This document shows, in pieces, positions 1 through 13,800 of a stretch of 64,000 bases of DNA. Positions within the stretch are counted from its first letter, which is position 1. Every line of letters starts with the position of its first letter. The notes under the pieces were generated by a model. That model saw only the letters and a list, made by a program, of their open reading frames with translations, had not been told where the DNA came from and made no database searches. A program made the translations under genes and the position numbers. This stretch comes from Drosophila miranda (Eukaryota > Arthropoda > Insecta > Diptera > Drosophilidae): the NCBI RefSeq assembly GCF_003369915.1, contig NC_046677.1:16058001-16122000 (forward strand), in the 5' to 3' direction.

Positions 1-300
1 GAAACAAACAAAGCCAGTGGGGGTCCTGCAAAGATGGGTAAAGGTGTCCTCTGAGTAGTCCTTGGACTAATGGATTGCTGATTTTAATTGAAGCTCTTTT
101 AAGCAAACACAAAATTCAGTTGGAAGTTTCTGCTGATTGTAAGGCAACATATGAGTGCCCTAACCATCCTTTACCGTTATCCTGATATTAACCCTGACCG
201 ATACCGATACTCTAGTGCGATTAGGTTTAAGCGATATTATACTGCGATCGACAAGAGGAAGGAACAGACACATGATATAGTTTTCTAGGTATACACTGCT
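1..300. other. Intergenic sequence, nothing recognised
   Basis: No convincing coding frame, RNA gene or repeat is visible here. The composition is ordinary AT-leaning Drosophila noncoding DNA. Confidence 0.6.
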
Positions 301-455
301 CGTCAATAGGTTAGACGCACCCATAACTGCATTAAAATTTGAATTATAACTTTTTATTTTTAAAGAATTGAAAAAAAGTTGATATGCAAATACCTCGGTT
401 ATTTAATGATTCAAGTAGGTTATTCGAAAAAATTTGGTGCGTCTAACCTATGACG
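301..455. mobile_element. MITE-like element with 20-bp terminal inverted repeats
   Basis: The left arm (301-321) and right arm (436-455) are inverted copies. The right arm reads CGTCATAGGTTAGACGCACC on the opposite strand, and the left arm differs by one inserted A. The interior of about 115 bp is AT-rich and has no coding frame. The size, terminal inverted repeats and AT-rich core fit a miniature inverted-repeat element. I could not identify a clear target-site duplication or a family name. Confidence 0.45.
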
Positions 456-1139
456 GTCAATTATAATCCACACAGAAGTCTGGATATAAACGATGTAAAA
501 GGATATATGAACACTGGGCGGCCGGACGGACAGACAGACGTGGCTCTATCGACTCGACTATTGATGCTGATCAAGAATATATATACTTTTGGGTTAGGAA
601 ACACTTTCTTCTGGATGTTACTTTCACCACAAATCACCACAGTTTCCATATTGATACCTCAGGAAACAAAAGAGCCCCTTAATCCAATCAAGACTTTCAT
701 TGAATCCACTCTGGGGCCTTAGCTCGTCATTCCCTGTGATTTTGATAGGAGAAATTGTTTGCACAGATTTTCCCATTCAACGTTTATGGATGACTGGCAA
801 AATGTCAAACGGATCAGGTTTTTTCTTTGGTTGGTTGTGTTAACTAGCTGAAAAATCTTTTAAACTAAACGAAGCTTGCAAAATACCTTCTTCTTTGGCT
901 GAGTTTCATTAAGTTCAGGCACCGCCAGCCAAAAGCTACAGTCACTGCCGAGGAAATAAATTACATACAGCGTGTACAAAAATCTGGCAGAAATAGTTTA
1001 TGCATAGTTGGAAAAAAACTGGCAACAAAAAAAAAAAAAAGAAAAGAAAAACAGGAGAAGAAGAAATAATGTTGCCCACTTAATGAACTACTTTAAATAA
1101 TTTTCCAACTGAAAATTATTTTCATTTACTAAAACTTTG

Positions 1140-1200
1140 CCGTCATCGTCGTCCTCGTTGTCGTTGTCGTCGTCGTCCTCATCGTTGTCCTTGTCGTTGC
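1140..1200. repeat. Imperfect GTC/GTT/CTC trinucleotide repeat
   Basis: About 60 bp consist of GTC, GTT and CTC triplets. The tract makes an open frame encoding Ser/Leu runs, which looks like a by-product of the repeat rather than a protein. Confidence 0.75.
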
Positions 1201-2897
1201 TAGACGCTGGAGGTTCTACCAAAAAAGAAACTCCCGCCCATTCCCGCCATACCTCGCCCTTCTACTGTCAAGAACGCCTTAACTCTCATTCAATGGCAAC
1301 TTTAGCATCGTTAACAATTTGGCAAGATTTAAAAATGCCAGCAATTGAGAGGGAAGAGGTAAAGACAGAGAAGGAATTGAAAGACGCAGAGGGAAAAGGC
1401 GAAGAAGTACGAGTGTGGGATGGGAATGGAGCTGGAGATGGAGATGGAGCTGGGGAAAAAGTGAGACTCCAAATAAAAATATCACTTTACTGTGTCGCCC
1501 GACAACACTGAAATCGCTGCCAAGGACGGGGTAATTTATCAAGACAAAAACCGAAGCAACCCTGAAAGACAGAACGAGACAGAGACAGATGGCTAGCGAG
1601 AGCGGCAGCGGCAGTGGCAGCGGAAGTGGAAGTGGAACTGGGACGGATATAGGAAGGCCAAGGAGTGGAGATGGCAGCAGCAGATAGAGCACACCACTGC
1701 AAAAGCCAAGAATGAGCACGGGAGAAAGCGGACAGGGGACAGAGGGAGGGCTTTAAGTCTTTGGTTACTTTCTTAATTTCATTTACGCAATAGCAGCGAC
1801 GCCAGCTGAGGCCGAGGCAGAGGCAGAGGCCGAGGCAGCAACTGAGGCAACTTTACAGCTTCCTATGGACTGTTTTGTTTTTCAATTTGGCTCAAGCGAT
1901 GGAAACTTTACCAAATACATCTCAAAAGGCAGCCAGAGACGGAAGACACAGAACAGCAGTACACTGAGAAAAATCGAGAATATATTTATTTCAATTAACA
2001 AAGAGAAGAGAGTCGTTGTAGTAGGATTTTCTGAACTTCGGGAAGCCCAAGAAGCAGTGCCAGGGTTGCCCCCAAAGGATTGGTTAGCTTTCTGCATTTT
2101 CTTTGATTTGAGCTCTCGATAAGAATGGATGATTTCCACTAAATCCAATCCAACGATCTAGGACAGCTCATGGGCGGGAATGGAAACGGCAGAATGGGGT
2201 CGTCGAAGGGGACTTGCGTGGCGACCGATCTACCGAAAGAGGTAGATTTATAGGATGAAATATTTACCAAGCAAAATTAATGTTGTAATTACTTTCAAAG
2301 GTGTTCTTAAACGTTTTATTGGACTGCCTATCGACTGTCTTCAAACTATGGCATGTCATCGTATTCAATGTCCCATTTTCTCTCGGTTACCAGATACAGC
2401 TTGACGAAGTATCCATGTATATCTATAGATACATATTTGAAAGTTAATTATTAAGACCCAGGCCCTTGCCTAGTGACGATCGTGGGTGTAAAATTTGTTT
2501 CAACTGCCTGAAAAACACCATATTATTTGAGTGCTCGTTGCAGACCGACCCTAGACCTGTCTTACTTTATAAATTTGTGTGTTCCTGAGACTGTTTTTTA
2601 ATATTCCAAGGCTGGCAGTATTTAAAGTTCATCATTTAACATTGAAACATTCAAGTTTTAATTACCAACATCTAAAAAAACTCCATTGAGTAGCAATTTC
2701 CATCCAGAATGGGCACCTTTTTTTGTTGATTCTGGTACTTTTTTCTGGTTACAGGTATTTTCTCTCAGTGTACTACCAGTAGCAACAAAGACAGCAACAC
2801 CAACAACAAGAAAAGACGTGCAAAGTTTCTATTAAAACGGATTTAATTATGTAATGGAATCATGATAAATTTCGCGCAACGTGAAAAGTGTTTCGGC

Positions 2898-2899
<2 letters not shown>

Positions 2900-2932
<33 letters not shown>

Positions 2933-2944
2933 TCTGTCTCTCTT
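2900..2944. repeat. CT dinucleotide microsatellite (GAGA on the minus strand)
   Basis: A nearly uninterrupted (CT)n tract ends in interrupted CTCTGTCTCT. In flies such tracts can bind GAGA factor, but no gene start is recognised next to it. Confidence 0.8.
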
Positions 2945-5686
2945 TATCCATCGCGCTGTCCCTTTGGCTCTCTTCAAGTTGAGTGTGCCTTACAAAGGCC
3001 AAGAAAAAGGACGCTAAGACAAAACTTGTACAAGTGGATCCGGCCAAAGCAGAACCGAACCGAAGAGAGCAGAACAGAATAGAATGGATGAAATAGACAC
3101 ATAGACAGGGAAGATGGGAAGACAGATAGGTGGGATAAGATGCCATGGGTCTTTCATTTTAAAGAAATCCCCTTTCTGTTTGGCGCTGGTTGAGGCTCAT
3201 GATTTATATGAGAGTAGTTTAATTAACGGTGCTCATAACGAGTACTATTTGAAAGTTTGCTCGCGATATTCCATTGTTGCTTGGGGGGGCCTTTGGGGGC
3301 TGCTTTCAAGTATTCTCCTCAGCAGATTCTAGCCAATTAGCTTAAAAAGTTGAACAACTTTTGACTGGACTTTGTTTTTCCATCGACTCTTTCTGCGGGT
3401 GAGTGCCGTGAGCTGGTTCGCTCCTTAACTAGTTCCGGAAACCTTCAAAAGATAGTTTTGATAGCTGATAGCTGATAGCTGCACAGGGAATTCCCCTGCT
3501 ACCAAATTCGATTTCCATTTTTAAACCGTTTTTTTCTTTTCAATTAAAATCCCATTAGATAAGCATATGGAGACCCCCCACCCCCCGTTTGGGCGGCCCA
3601 CCTCCATTAAAAACTCTTCTAGTGGCAACTTTCTCTGCGGCCCCATCTTCTGCTTTCTTTATCCCTGCCTGACAACTCACTTAAATCGCAATAAATAACG
3701 CAAAAGGAAGAGCCTGAAAAGGTACAGAGCGCCGCCACACCTGACAACACCTAAGCGGTGCCCGGGGGCGGGGCGGGGCGGGGGCAGCGGCAAAGCTAAG
3801 ATCCCGCATCACTGATAGGACCCTGGAACGCCCACTCGGCTGAGTAAATCCCCTTTCAGAAATCCCCGCAACGAGCATTAAAATAAAATTAATTCTTTTT
3901 TCTCTTACTCGGGCAGGAAAATGGCAGGAAAAATGACAAAACGATTGACTATTAAAAAGGATAAGGCATAATATTTTTCGCATTTTGCGGTTGCGCTAAA
4001 GATAGGAGGGGAGGTGAGGGGAGGGGTGCCTGAGTGGAGCACCTCACGTAACTCGAAGGAAAAATAGTTTACAGTCGAAGGCTTATCTCTCTGAGCCAAT
4101 AATGTTTTTTCCTTTTACAAAAATGACAAAAGCGCTCAATAGAAAAGTCGGAAAACCTACAGAGTGTCGGCCAAGAAGCAGCAGATGAGGGACAAGAAAA
4201 CTGTCAACTTCAAGCCAACAAAAAAGTGGGTAAAAAGAGGAAGTTTTTGTATATCTAGAGGGCAGAAGATACTGCTAGAAGATATTAGATATTGTTCTGT
4301 ATAGACTACACTCCTGTTTATAGTCTGGTCTCAAATCCTTTAATGCATTTCTTGAATATCTCTCTGTGGCCCTGCCCCCAACTTTGGTGCAATTAAGCAT
4401 CGAGCATCGAGTTTTAAAGCTGTCTGTCCGCCTTACGGGAGTAGATGGAGCTGCGTTGAAGAGGCCATAAATAATTTCCCACAGTAGATGGTCAAAAAAC
4501 GACTGGGGAGAGGGCGAAAGGAGACTCTCAGACAAAGACAAAGCCACCGCAAAGAGGGATAGAGGGGTGGTGGGGTAGAGGGGGCGTGTGTGGAAGGACT
4601 TGAAAAAAAGTTTCTTTCTCTCACTGAATGCGTTGCGGTTTTGTTGGCTTTTGGGGTTTTCCCTTTTTCGGACAATACTCTCTCCCTTGCCTCGCATGAG
4701 ATTAGGGCTCGCTTAGTGGGCAATTATCGCCTGCAGGGCCCATAATTATTATCATCCACAGAGAACGAGAACGAGAAGCCAGGACCAAGTTGCATTTCCT
4801 CATCTCATATTCCAAAGACGACTCCACTGTCCCTCTCCCTGGGGGGTGCCGTTATCTGGTGCCACACACACATGAGCGGCATGAGAAAACCGAGAGAGAG
4901 AGAGAGAATCAAGAGGAGATGGGGTGCATATGAATGAATGTAGAACCGAGTGCCGAGGCGTTTGATACCCTGTCCTATGGCAGGACATAGCTATTTCCAA
5001 GATATCGGAGCACTGTTCTGCCCTGCTCTCCAAAAAAACTCTCTATACTCCTTGTAAGGGTAGACAAAACATAAATAAAACAGGGATATCTCCCAACAGG
5101 GGAGACCCGGTCGAGCCTCCTCAAACAATGGACTCTGCAGTCCCAAAACTCTGATGAGCGACTGCCACTAAATATAATAATAAACGTAAATTTCTCTTAT
5201 TTACACTCACATGCACGCATTCAGAGCCAGAGACAGACCCTCACGCACACACCAACAAGCATTCATTGCCAGCGAGAGAGAGAGAGAGGGAGACAGATAG
5301 AGAGGCAAGTCAGACAAGCAGATGACATGCACAGACAGGCACACTGACACAATGCCCCAAAGATTAGGAACAACAACGAATGTTTCCTACAACGAAACTT
5401 GTATACACTCGTATACTCTATACGAGAACTAAGGGTACAACAGCTCCGTTTCTCCCTCATAAAAATGTACACCCCATAGTTGAGAAACGAAGAACATGAT
5501 CGAAAGATCATTTTGCTCGATAAGTGGTGGCAATGTGGCCACACTGGATCGCTGCCTAAGATTTCCGAACTGGTTGGATCCTACGCCGTGGCTATGGATA
5601 ATAATTCACGGCTCAATGTGGTTTACAGGTGTGCATGTTCTGGTGCAGTCCAAAATGAATCAATAGACAGTTAAGCAATGGTTAAG

Positions 5687-5711
5687 CCGCTCATCCGAAA
5701 GTTCTGATTGG
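5687..5711 (+). repeat. Dispersed 25-bp motif, copy 1
   Basis: The site begins CCGCTCATCCGAAAG and ends CTGATTGG. The first 15 bases are identical at three other sites in this window (22787, 35574 and 43662), all on the plus strand. The function is unknown. It could be a protein-binding site or the conserved part of an old repeat. Confidence 0.6.
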
Positions 5712-7118
5712 TTAAAGAATGTGCCTATTGTCATGTTGATATTATCTTGGCGAAGCGTTTATTGGGGGTACATCCCTAATCCAGTATCGAAACTGTGTAA
5801 CTCTCCTCCCAAAGTCATTATACTCTTTACTTAGCAAACTCTTCTATGCGGCATCTCTAGCCCCCCACCCCCGCCCCTCCATCAAATAAACAACAAAGTC
5901 ACTGAAATTTAATTTCCAAGAATCAGCAACAACAAAGAACAAAAACTAGAGAAAAGAGCGGGAGGACGAAGATGAAGATGAAGAGCACTTGGCAACATGT
6001 TCGTTCATGTTGCTGTTGTTGGCTACATGACAGCGACAGTGCTCTCTCATCACACACACCCACACTCCCACGCTGCAGTAGCCAAAAAGTTGCCTTATCA
6101 CTTGGGCGCATTTACATAAAAAAACCACAAATAAAAGTTGCCAACTAACGCAGCAACAACCAACAGAAAAAGCACTGGAGACGGCAGTCGAGCCATAGAA
6201 GGGGAAGAGTGAAAAGCAGGAAAAGAGGATATATAGAGGCAAGCAGTAACCAGAAGAAGAATCGTAATCAAAAGAAGATCCACAGAAAATAGGAGCCGAA
6301 TCAGAACTGCATGCGACTACACTCGGGGAAAATCACAGCCCGAACAGACATGATCGGACATGTGGCGACCAGCCGCCATTTGCAAATATTGGGACAGTAC
6401 TCGTATACATTCTGCAGCTTCCCAGCTCGAATTAGGTCTATGGGCACCTTGCAATTCCCAATTGGTTCAAGCTCGAATTAAGTCTAGACCATGGTGGCCA
6501 GGGCAAATAATTGCGGAGGTCAAGATTCAAGACGGCAAACTCGAGATGACTTAATTTTTTGTAGTGCCTGGAAACTTCGGTGACCGGGCCATAGAGAATA
6601 AATAAGACGAGAAACCACCTCCTACTCCCCGACATGGTCAAATAGGTTGCGACGGGAGGCCATTTTGTGGAAGTTCCTCTGCTAGTTCCCAACTGGTTCA
6701 AGCGCCACAGAAACCTAGAGTCGATCTGTTTCGATAAGAAGTGGAATCTCTACCAGATATCTGTGTGCATCATTTGAAACATGTAAGGTCCTAAAATTTT
6801 CGTCAAGTGTATTCCACATGTCAGTAGAGTGACTTTCCTCGGTTTTGTTTGAAAAGAGTGCCATGGGAAGATGGGCTTGGGAGCTGGGGGGCTGAGGGCT
6901 GGAGGCGCACAGCTTAAGCATTAAAAACTTTTCACATTAAAGCACATTACAACAACAAATCATAGAGCAAACAAAACAAGCACACACACGCTCTCCCGGC
7001 AAAACCCACTCACACACACACACACACACATACAACACATTTAGATAATATGCTACAACGGCTGTGGCACAAATGACAATGAGTAGGGGGCAGAGTCTGC
7101 GAGAAAGTGGTGTGTGGA

Positions 7119-7132
7119 GGGGGGGGGGGGGG
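7119..7132. repeat. Poly-G run
   Basis: A run of 14 G lies shortly downstream of a CA microsatellite near 7010-7031. No associated gene is visible. Confidence 0.85.
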
Positions 7133-10100
7133 CCAAAACTCATGCGAGTTGTAAAAAGCTTTGGCAACAATGTCGCCTGAATGTCGCGCATTGTTTCCAG
7201 GCCGCTGGCTCTGACACTACCCCCAAAAACTGAATGGGAATCCCCAACACCCGCAGACCATGCCATAACCCCACACCCAACCCACCATCAGGACACACAT
7301 AACCTCTTCTACTCATTCACTTGCCGAAACTTTTTGTGTACTGTACTTTTTTTTAAGCACATTTGTGCATTTCCCTCACTTATGGCATTATTTTAAGCGC
7401 CAAAGCGCATTAGCCAGGCAATGCATGAAATTAAATTACATTTTACGCGGCACAAGTGACACAAGAAAAAACTTCATTAGAGCAGCGATGGGTGGGACTT
7501 CAGGACATTCAGGGCTTTAAAATTACCAAAAATTGAATAAATCTCTCTATAAGTATAACCTTTCCTTATCAAAGCCTTTGCGGATAGGCTTGAAGCCTTA
7601 GTCGGAGTTTAATCCTTCAAATCTTCGATGCTTTCCCCGCAAAAGGAATACCTATATTTCGGGCCCTTTGCCAGCAATCAAATAATTCCTCGAATCGGAG
7701 ATTAACACTGCGAAATCAAACCCCCAAACCAGTTAGAATCCTTACAAAACGAGTTGAGGCAGCACTTCAGAGAACCAAAGACTCAGAGAACTCTCCTTGA
7801 AGCCAAACCGAATTAAGGCCCTCGAAAAACATTTGGAAATAGCCAAGTGCCTGGGAATTGTTTCGTTTGAAGCCAACAATGCGCCCAGTCAGACCCGAAA
7901 GCGAAGCACTTCTCTGCGAAATGACCTGCACTCAAAAATCAACGCGTTGTCGCTGACAACCCTGGACATTGTCGCGACCCGCGACCCACGACCAGGGACG
8001 CGGACATAGCTCGGCGAAAACTTGTTATGTCGTTAAGTGTGAAACTTATTTCGCACATGACGCCGGCCGAGACGGCTATGGAGAGGATAGGGGGCAGCTG
8101 CCGAAAATTGCAAAAGAAATCAGCAACAAAAGTTTCCTTCCGCTTGATGGCACCACCTCGCCCGCTCCTGCTTTTCATACCCTAGCAGGGGAGGATGGAA
8201 TGTTTGGAATTCTTATAAGAGCATAAAGATTAATATTAATATCAATAAATCATCTTGAATATAGCTTATTATGTGTCAAACTATTCGCTTAGTCAGATCT
8301 GGGAGACTTTGGTGATAAAATTCATAAATTTTCAAGGGATTTTATCCTTTCAGTAATCAAAAATCAGAGTATATATTCTATTTATTGTGGCTCTATCCAC
8401 CTTTATCCAAGAATCGTATAGGGTATCTAAAGCCTCGACTTATCTTCATTATTTTTCTTGGCTCACTCCCCTGCGTCACTTATTTTTTGTTTCTTAAAAA
8501 TCAAAATAGCTAAAAAGTAGCGACAAGTGTTAAGGAGAGGGAGAGAGCAACAAGGGGAAGGGAACGAAAGCGGACTGAAAGTGTGACGAGAGTGGAAAAG
8601 TTTCGACCAGGCGGAAAGTAAGAGGAAAGCGTCAACGACGCCACCGAAACAAGGCGAAAGAAGGTGGCACTGGAGAATAGCGGAAAGACCGGGCAAAAGG
8701 ATAAGGAGTAGAGGACTGCTGGGGAGCCAGGGAGCCAGGGAGGAGGGAGAAGTGCCACGCGGCCAATCTTAAAATAAACTGCAGCTGCGCGTAAAAAGTG
8801 ACAAGTTTTGAGCGGACGAGGACAGTTCTCCAACTAACAGAAACATGTGTCCGCTGTCCGTCTTTCACTGTCCATTGTCCATTGTCCGTTATCCGTTATA
8901 GCCGTATACCCCGATTCCCGATCCCCACCACCCCGTCCACCTCCCACACTTCCCTCACTTATTGGCACTCGGACATTTTAGCACGTGACATATTTTGCAA
9001 CAGAAATGTGTTTTTCTTCGCTTTCCCAGTTTTCTTTTCTTTTTTCCCCCCCTCCCCCCGCCCACTTCACGCGCTTGTTGCGGATTTCGACTTTAACTTA
9101 AGGAAGAGATGGTTGCGTAAGCCCTGTCCGGGTACGGGTACGGGAGTACGGGATACGGGAGTACGGGTAAATGTGTTGATATGATGTGTTGACAGGCCAT
9201 GTGGTTTCCATTTGGCCAAGATGTGCGAGTGAGGGTTTTCTGAAGGTTCAAGGGGAAATGGGATTGCTGGGCGGGCATCGGGGAAAACTGTCAAAGTTTT
9301 CAAGGTTTATTTTTCTTTTTAAGTACAGTGTACACACAGTGCCGGAGGACAGGACCCTCAAATCTCGAGACCATTTAGTAACAACAATACTTATTCCATA
9401 GAGAACTAACCATTAACCAAAGATTACACTTTTTCACTCCAAGATTTACTTTTTTCCGAAATATTCGGGCCCTTTCTGCGCTCAAACTAGTCTCCCAATC
9501 GGTATCGTATTCATAGAAGCCTTAAAGGCAAGTTACGACTGGCTAGAAGTATAGATATAGCTTTCTATAGAAGTTCTTTTTTGGTAATGTTCGTAGAACC
9601 TATCAATATCGTTTATTTTCTATTAGAGTCTGTCATGGGAAAATCTTAACATGCTTCCCCGCTGGGGAAATCCATTACGGGCTCCTGTAAATCTGACGGA
9701 AAATAGAAACTTTCAGATTTATAAGAATCAATATTGGATTTCCCAAAGAACAAAAAACGCGTGAAAGGTATAAGCCGAAATCAATAAAAACCTCAAGTTT
9801 TCCTGCCGATGATTCTTCGTACACCTCAAAAAACTTTGCACACCCCCATTCCGCACCCCCATTTCCATTTACAGTTGCATTTACTCAGCTGACAATTCAT
9901 CTCTTAAGAAAGTTCCGCGAAAACATTTTCCTTTTCCGTTTTGTTTTCTGCGGCGGTGGGGTCTGGAGATTTGGTTGGAGGAAATGCAGATGCAGATGCA
10001 GAGGCAATTTATCAGCTTGGCGGCAACATTCAAAATTAAACGCAATCCCATTCAAGAAACCACCAAAAAGTGCGAACAAGAATCAAAAGTGAGAGAATAA

Positions 10101-10762
10101 GAAGAACGCCAAGGAACATTCGAAGGGCAGTGGTCGAGGCCTGGATACCCTTGCAGATCGATCGTTTAATCGGTAAAAAAAAGAAAGAAGATTTTCATGT
10201 AAAGAATTTAATTGATCGCAGCTTAAGGATCCAATCCAAGATATGATCCCATTTGGATTAGTTTTTTCGGTAAATCCAAGTCCGGAATATGCCTGTACAA
10301 TACTAGAATTTGTACAGAATGGCTTAAATATCTTAGGAAATACAAACAAGAATTTTTAAACTTAGAATTATCAGGTCTAATCGTTCCAATCGCATATGCT
10401 ATATATACAGTGCCAGAGTTAAGAATTGACACGGAAATAACAATAACTTTTCACTTTATTAAAGTCTTAAGAGTTTTTTTATTGCGATTTTTAAAATATA
10501 ATTAATTTTATCCGATTAAGGAATCCATTTTCTAGAAGATTGACTTAGTTTTATAGTCCTTACTTTATTAAATTATTTTGTATAATTTTTATTAACGAAG
10601 AAAGGTCTAAAATATCACTTTTTCAAGAGCTCCGTTCTTGTAGTTTGGACAAATGTTCCCTATTATTTTACAAGGATTTATATGATCCAATATCCTTGAT
10701 TGTTGCAGTTAAGCTATGCATCGTAATAATTGCTAACTAAATAATATTCTATTATATTTCAG
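7133..10762. other. Gene-poor region, nothing recognised
   Basis: No convincing gene is visible. The region includes a short degenerate GGGTACGG repeat at about 9128-9166 and AT-rich noncoding sequence. Short open frames exist on both strands without codon bias, introns or family resemblance. Confidence 0.55.
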
Positions 10763-10804
10763 GGTCGCAATGACTTCTTCTTCTGTGAGTACATGCCTTC
10801 TTCT
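10763..10804 (+). other. Possible small exon with a duplicated 5' splice site
   Basis: A good acceptor (TATTATATTTCAG, ending at 10762) precedes GGTCGCAATG. Two donor-like sites follow, CTTCTGTGAGTA with GT at 10785 and CTTCTGTAAGTA with GT at 10805. They lie in a direct duplication of about 20 bp. An exon of 22 or 42 nt would result. It contains an ATG. No partner exons were found, so this could be chance or part of a non-coding transcript. Confidence 0.25.
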
Positions 10805-10820
10805 GTAAGTACATGCCTTG

Positions 10821-13800
10821 CCAATGTCTGGTCAAATTAATGGTAGCCTCTGGAAGGGTATTCTCTTACAAAGTGAACGCCAAAGAGCGTCTGAGTAGGA
10901 AAAAATACAATTGAAAACTTTTGCAATACGCGGCAGAGCGAAAGCAGGATGGGTCGGGTCGGGCCTGTGCGTTTTCATATCAAACTTTGGCTATTGCATT
11001 TTCATGTGTCTTACTTTCTTTTCACTGATAAGACGGTAAAGTGTCTGCCGGAGGAGGAGGCCTGGCTGGTGGCTGAGGAGGAGGGCCAGAGCTATATCGT
11101 TGTCAGCCAAATGCACTTTAGCCGAGTTATCAAAGAGTTGAAATTGCATTGCCCGGTCGAAGGAGGAGAGAGGAGAGTGAGGAGAGTGAGGAGAGCGAAG
11201 AGCGCGGAGCGCACTCTGAGCAACAATTTCAAGCGCATTATCCGAAAGCGTCGACTGAGCTTGAATGCACACGCCAGAGGAGAGAGAGAGAAGAGTGTGT
11301 GTGGTGTGAAGAAGAGCGGGAGAGCGGGGCAGCAGCGATTCCCAAGGTGTGTTCACGCAAGGTAGGGTGTTCCCCGAAGACTCTCTCTCTCTCACAGAAC
11401 AGGCGTGTGAGCAGCAAAAGAGAATACTGAAATCGAAGAATGGTATGTGCTCCACCCTGAATTAATGTACCTTTCAAAAGCAGAAGCAGCCGTGAAGAGT
11501 TTTCAGACCTTCACACATCAAAGGCGACTTTAAGAGGGGCGCCGAGAGAGACCGACTAAATCAAAGAAAGAACAGCGGGTAAGCCACAAAAGTGGGATAG
11601 ACAGCGGTGGAGATTGAGGCGCGATGGAAATAATGAAAGACTGCATTCGGCAGGGAATTCCAGGGAAGATGCTGCCTTTCTGGCGCTGTCGCACCTCTTC
11701 TTAATGCACTTTTACACAGAAATAAGCAGCGCTGCACCTCAGCAAAGACAAAAGTCAAACTTGGTCGCGCTGCCCGCTGCTCAGACAAAGCCGGCGTCGT
11801 CTGTTTATCTTGCCAGGTAAATCATTCGAGACTGAAAGTCAAACAGCAGCTGGGCAGAGGGAAAGCTCCTTGGCGGAGCGAAACTTTCCGCCTGAAAGTA
11901 GTTGAGGCGACAAAGGCGGGAATTGAATCCAAACAATGGCCGTCATGGGACGGCCACCAAGTTGCACCTGCAACGTTGCCTCTGCCGCAATGCGTCGCTT
12001 TGGCCGTCCTGCAAATTAGTTGCATATTCAAAATGATTTTGGCTTTGGCCAAACAATGACGAGCATCGGGGCTGCCGGAAAACCCAAATTTCCCCACAGA
12101 GTGCCATCTGTCCAAGGACATCCTGGATATATCGAGGACCGAGGACCTGGCTCTCTCTCGCACTCTCTCTCTCTGTGTGTGTGTGTGTGTGCTCCCCTCA
12201 TTGAGGCAGCTTTCGATTGCAGCGTAAAGTTTTCCGCTGGCGTCGCTGCCATCAAATGAGAAAAGTTTAAATGACGCTGCAGTTTGCAAATGCCAAGCCG
12301 TTAAAAATGAGGATATCTGTATGAGGACGAACGGAGGGGCAGAGGAAGTTGCTGGAACAGAAGAGAACAGATTGTGCAAACGGACGAAGAGCGGAGTTAC
12401 CGCAGAAGAAAGTCGTAAAGTTGGATATTTATGGGCGAGTATAACGACTAAATGATACCCTATGATCAGAGATCCACTCGGAGATGCCCAGAGAATGGTC
12501 TCTTAAGACATGGACATCATCGAGTAGATCCACCAGGTATACCCTCCTTACCAATGAATGGTGTGAATAAATGTGGGGGGGGGGGGGGGGAGGCAGTGGC
12601 AGTGGCAGAGCCAGAAGGCACGCAAATTGGAACCAAAGATGCGGCAACGGAAGGAGCAGCACAAAGGGATGCCACCACAGGAGGTGGCAGCAGGCAGTGC
12701 AAGATGCAGCTAAAGATTCTACCCATTTGTTATCGCATCAAAGTCATGGACCATGGTCAGGCCATCATCAGCAAGACGCCCGTTTCAGTGGCTTGATCTT
12801 GGGCCGAGATGATTGACGATGGGGACGGTACGTTGACGACGAGATAAATGTGCAAATTGGATTTCATGGGAACGGGGAATAGATTCTGGAACCTGGATTT
12901 GAGTAGTTATGGGATTAATAAGCGAACCCTCAGCTCATAATAGTTTCTTTCCATTAATGTTCAAACTTAACTCTGGGTAAGTCTATCTTTTAACCATTCC
13001 ATATCTTCTGTTACTGTTCCCCTCTCTCTGTCGCTCAAGAACTTTCGAATTTCTTTCGTATTACTTTTCAAATCTGATCAATAAAGTGGAGTACATGGCA
13101 TACCCCGTGTCCCTTCTACTCAGCCATAACGGGCATTAAAACCCAATCAGTGTTTAGCATGTTCCATCCTGGTTGTTCTTCTTCCTTACACCAAAATCAC
13201 ATCAACTCTGTGTGTGTGTGCCTGTGTGTGTGTGGGGGTGGGGTTGTGGCGGTCTCTGGGCGAATGTATTTTCCCCAATTGCCGGCCACAGCCGAAAGCA
13301 AGTTCGATCCAACATTTTCCGAATCTGTGCTTTTTTTTCGTATGGCCTTCCCACGCGACTTTGTCTAACTTTTTCATTAAATGTATTTCAATACTTTTTC
13401 CCCCAACCTGCTGGCTCCATGCTTGTTCTCTGTGTCTCTCCCTGGTCCACCCCACCCCATCCCATACCATCTCTCGCTGTCCGTTTGGCCAAGAGCCCTG
13501 CCAATTTTTCCACTTGACCAATTCATTTTTGGCCATCCGAACCCAGCCCACCCTCCCCCACTCCCCATTCCCCGCTCCCCTCTCACCCAAATTTGATTTT
13601 GTTTTTTCTTCGCACCAACTTTTAGTTGATTTAGCTGCCCCGCGACGCGAACCGAGAACCCAGTTGGTTGTTGGTTGCCCGTTGCCCGTTGCTCTCCTCT
13701 CTGCTCAACTGATTGCTTACACTGAGTGCAAATAGTACTGGGGACTGGCGGGTTTTTGGGGTCAATCAGTGGGATAGGAAGGGTGGCAAAAAAATATTTC

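Larger units (their letters stand above)
456..7118. other. Gene-poor region with low-complexity tracts
   Basis: No gene is recognised. The region holds degenerate GTC/GTT triplet repeats (about 1140-1200), GGCAGC/GGAAGT-type repeats (about 1600-1640), GAGGC-type repeats (about 1810-1850), a CT tract (about 2900-2944), a GC-rich patch (about 3760-3785) and CA repeats near 7010. Open frames across these tracts follow the repeat composition and overlap on both strands, so I do not call them genes. One copy of a dispersed 25-bp motif lies at 5687-5711. Confidence 0.6.

Noticed and set aside
10949..11455. Overlapping open frames of 90-150 codons on both strands
   Set aside because: The frames run through GAGGAGAG purine repeats. 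Both strands are open and no family or splice structure is seen.
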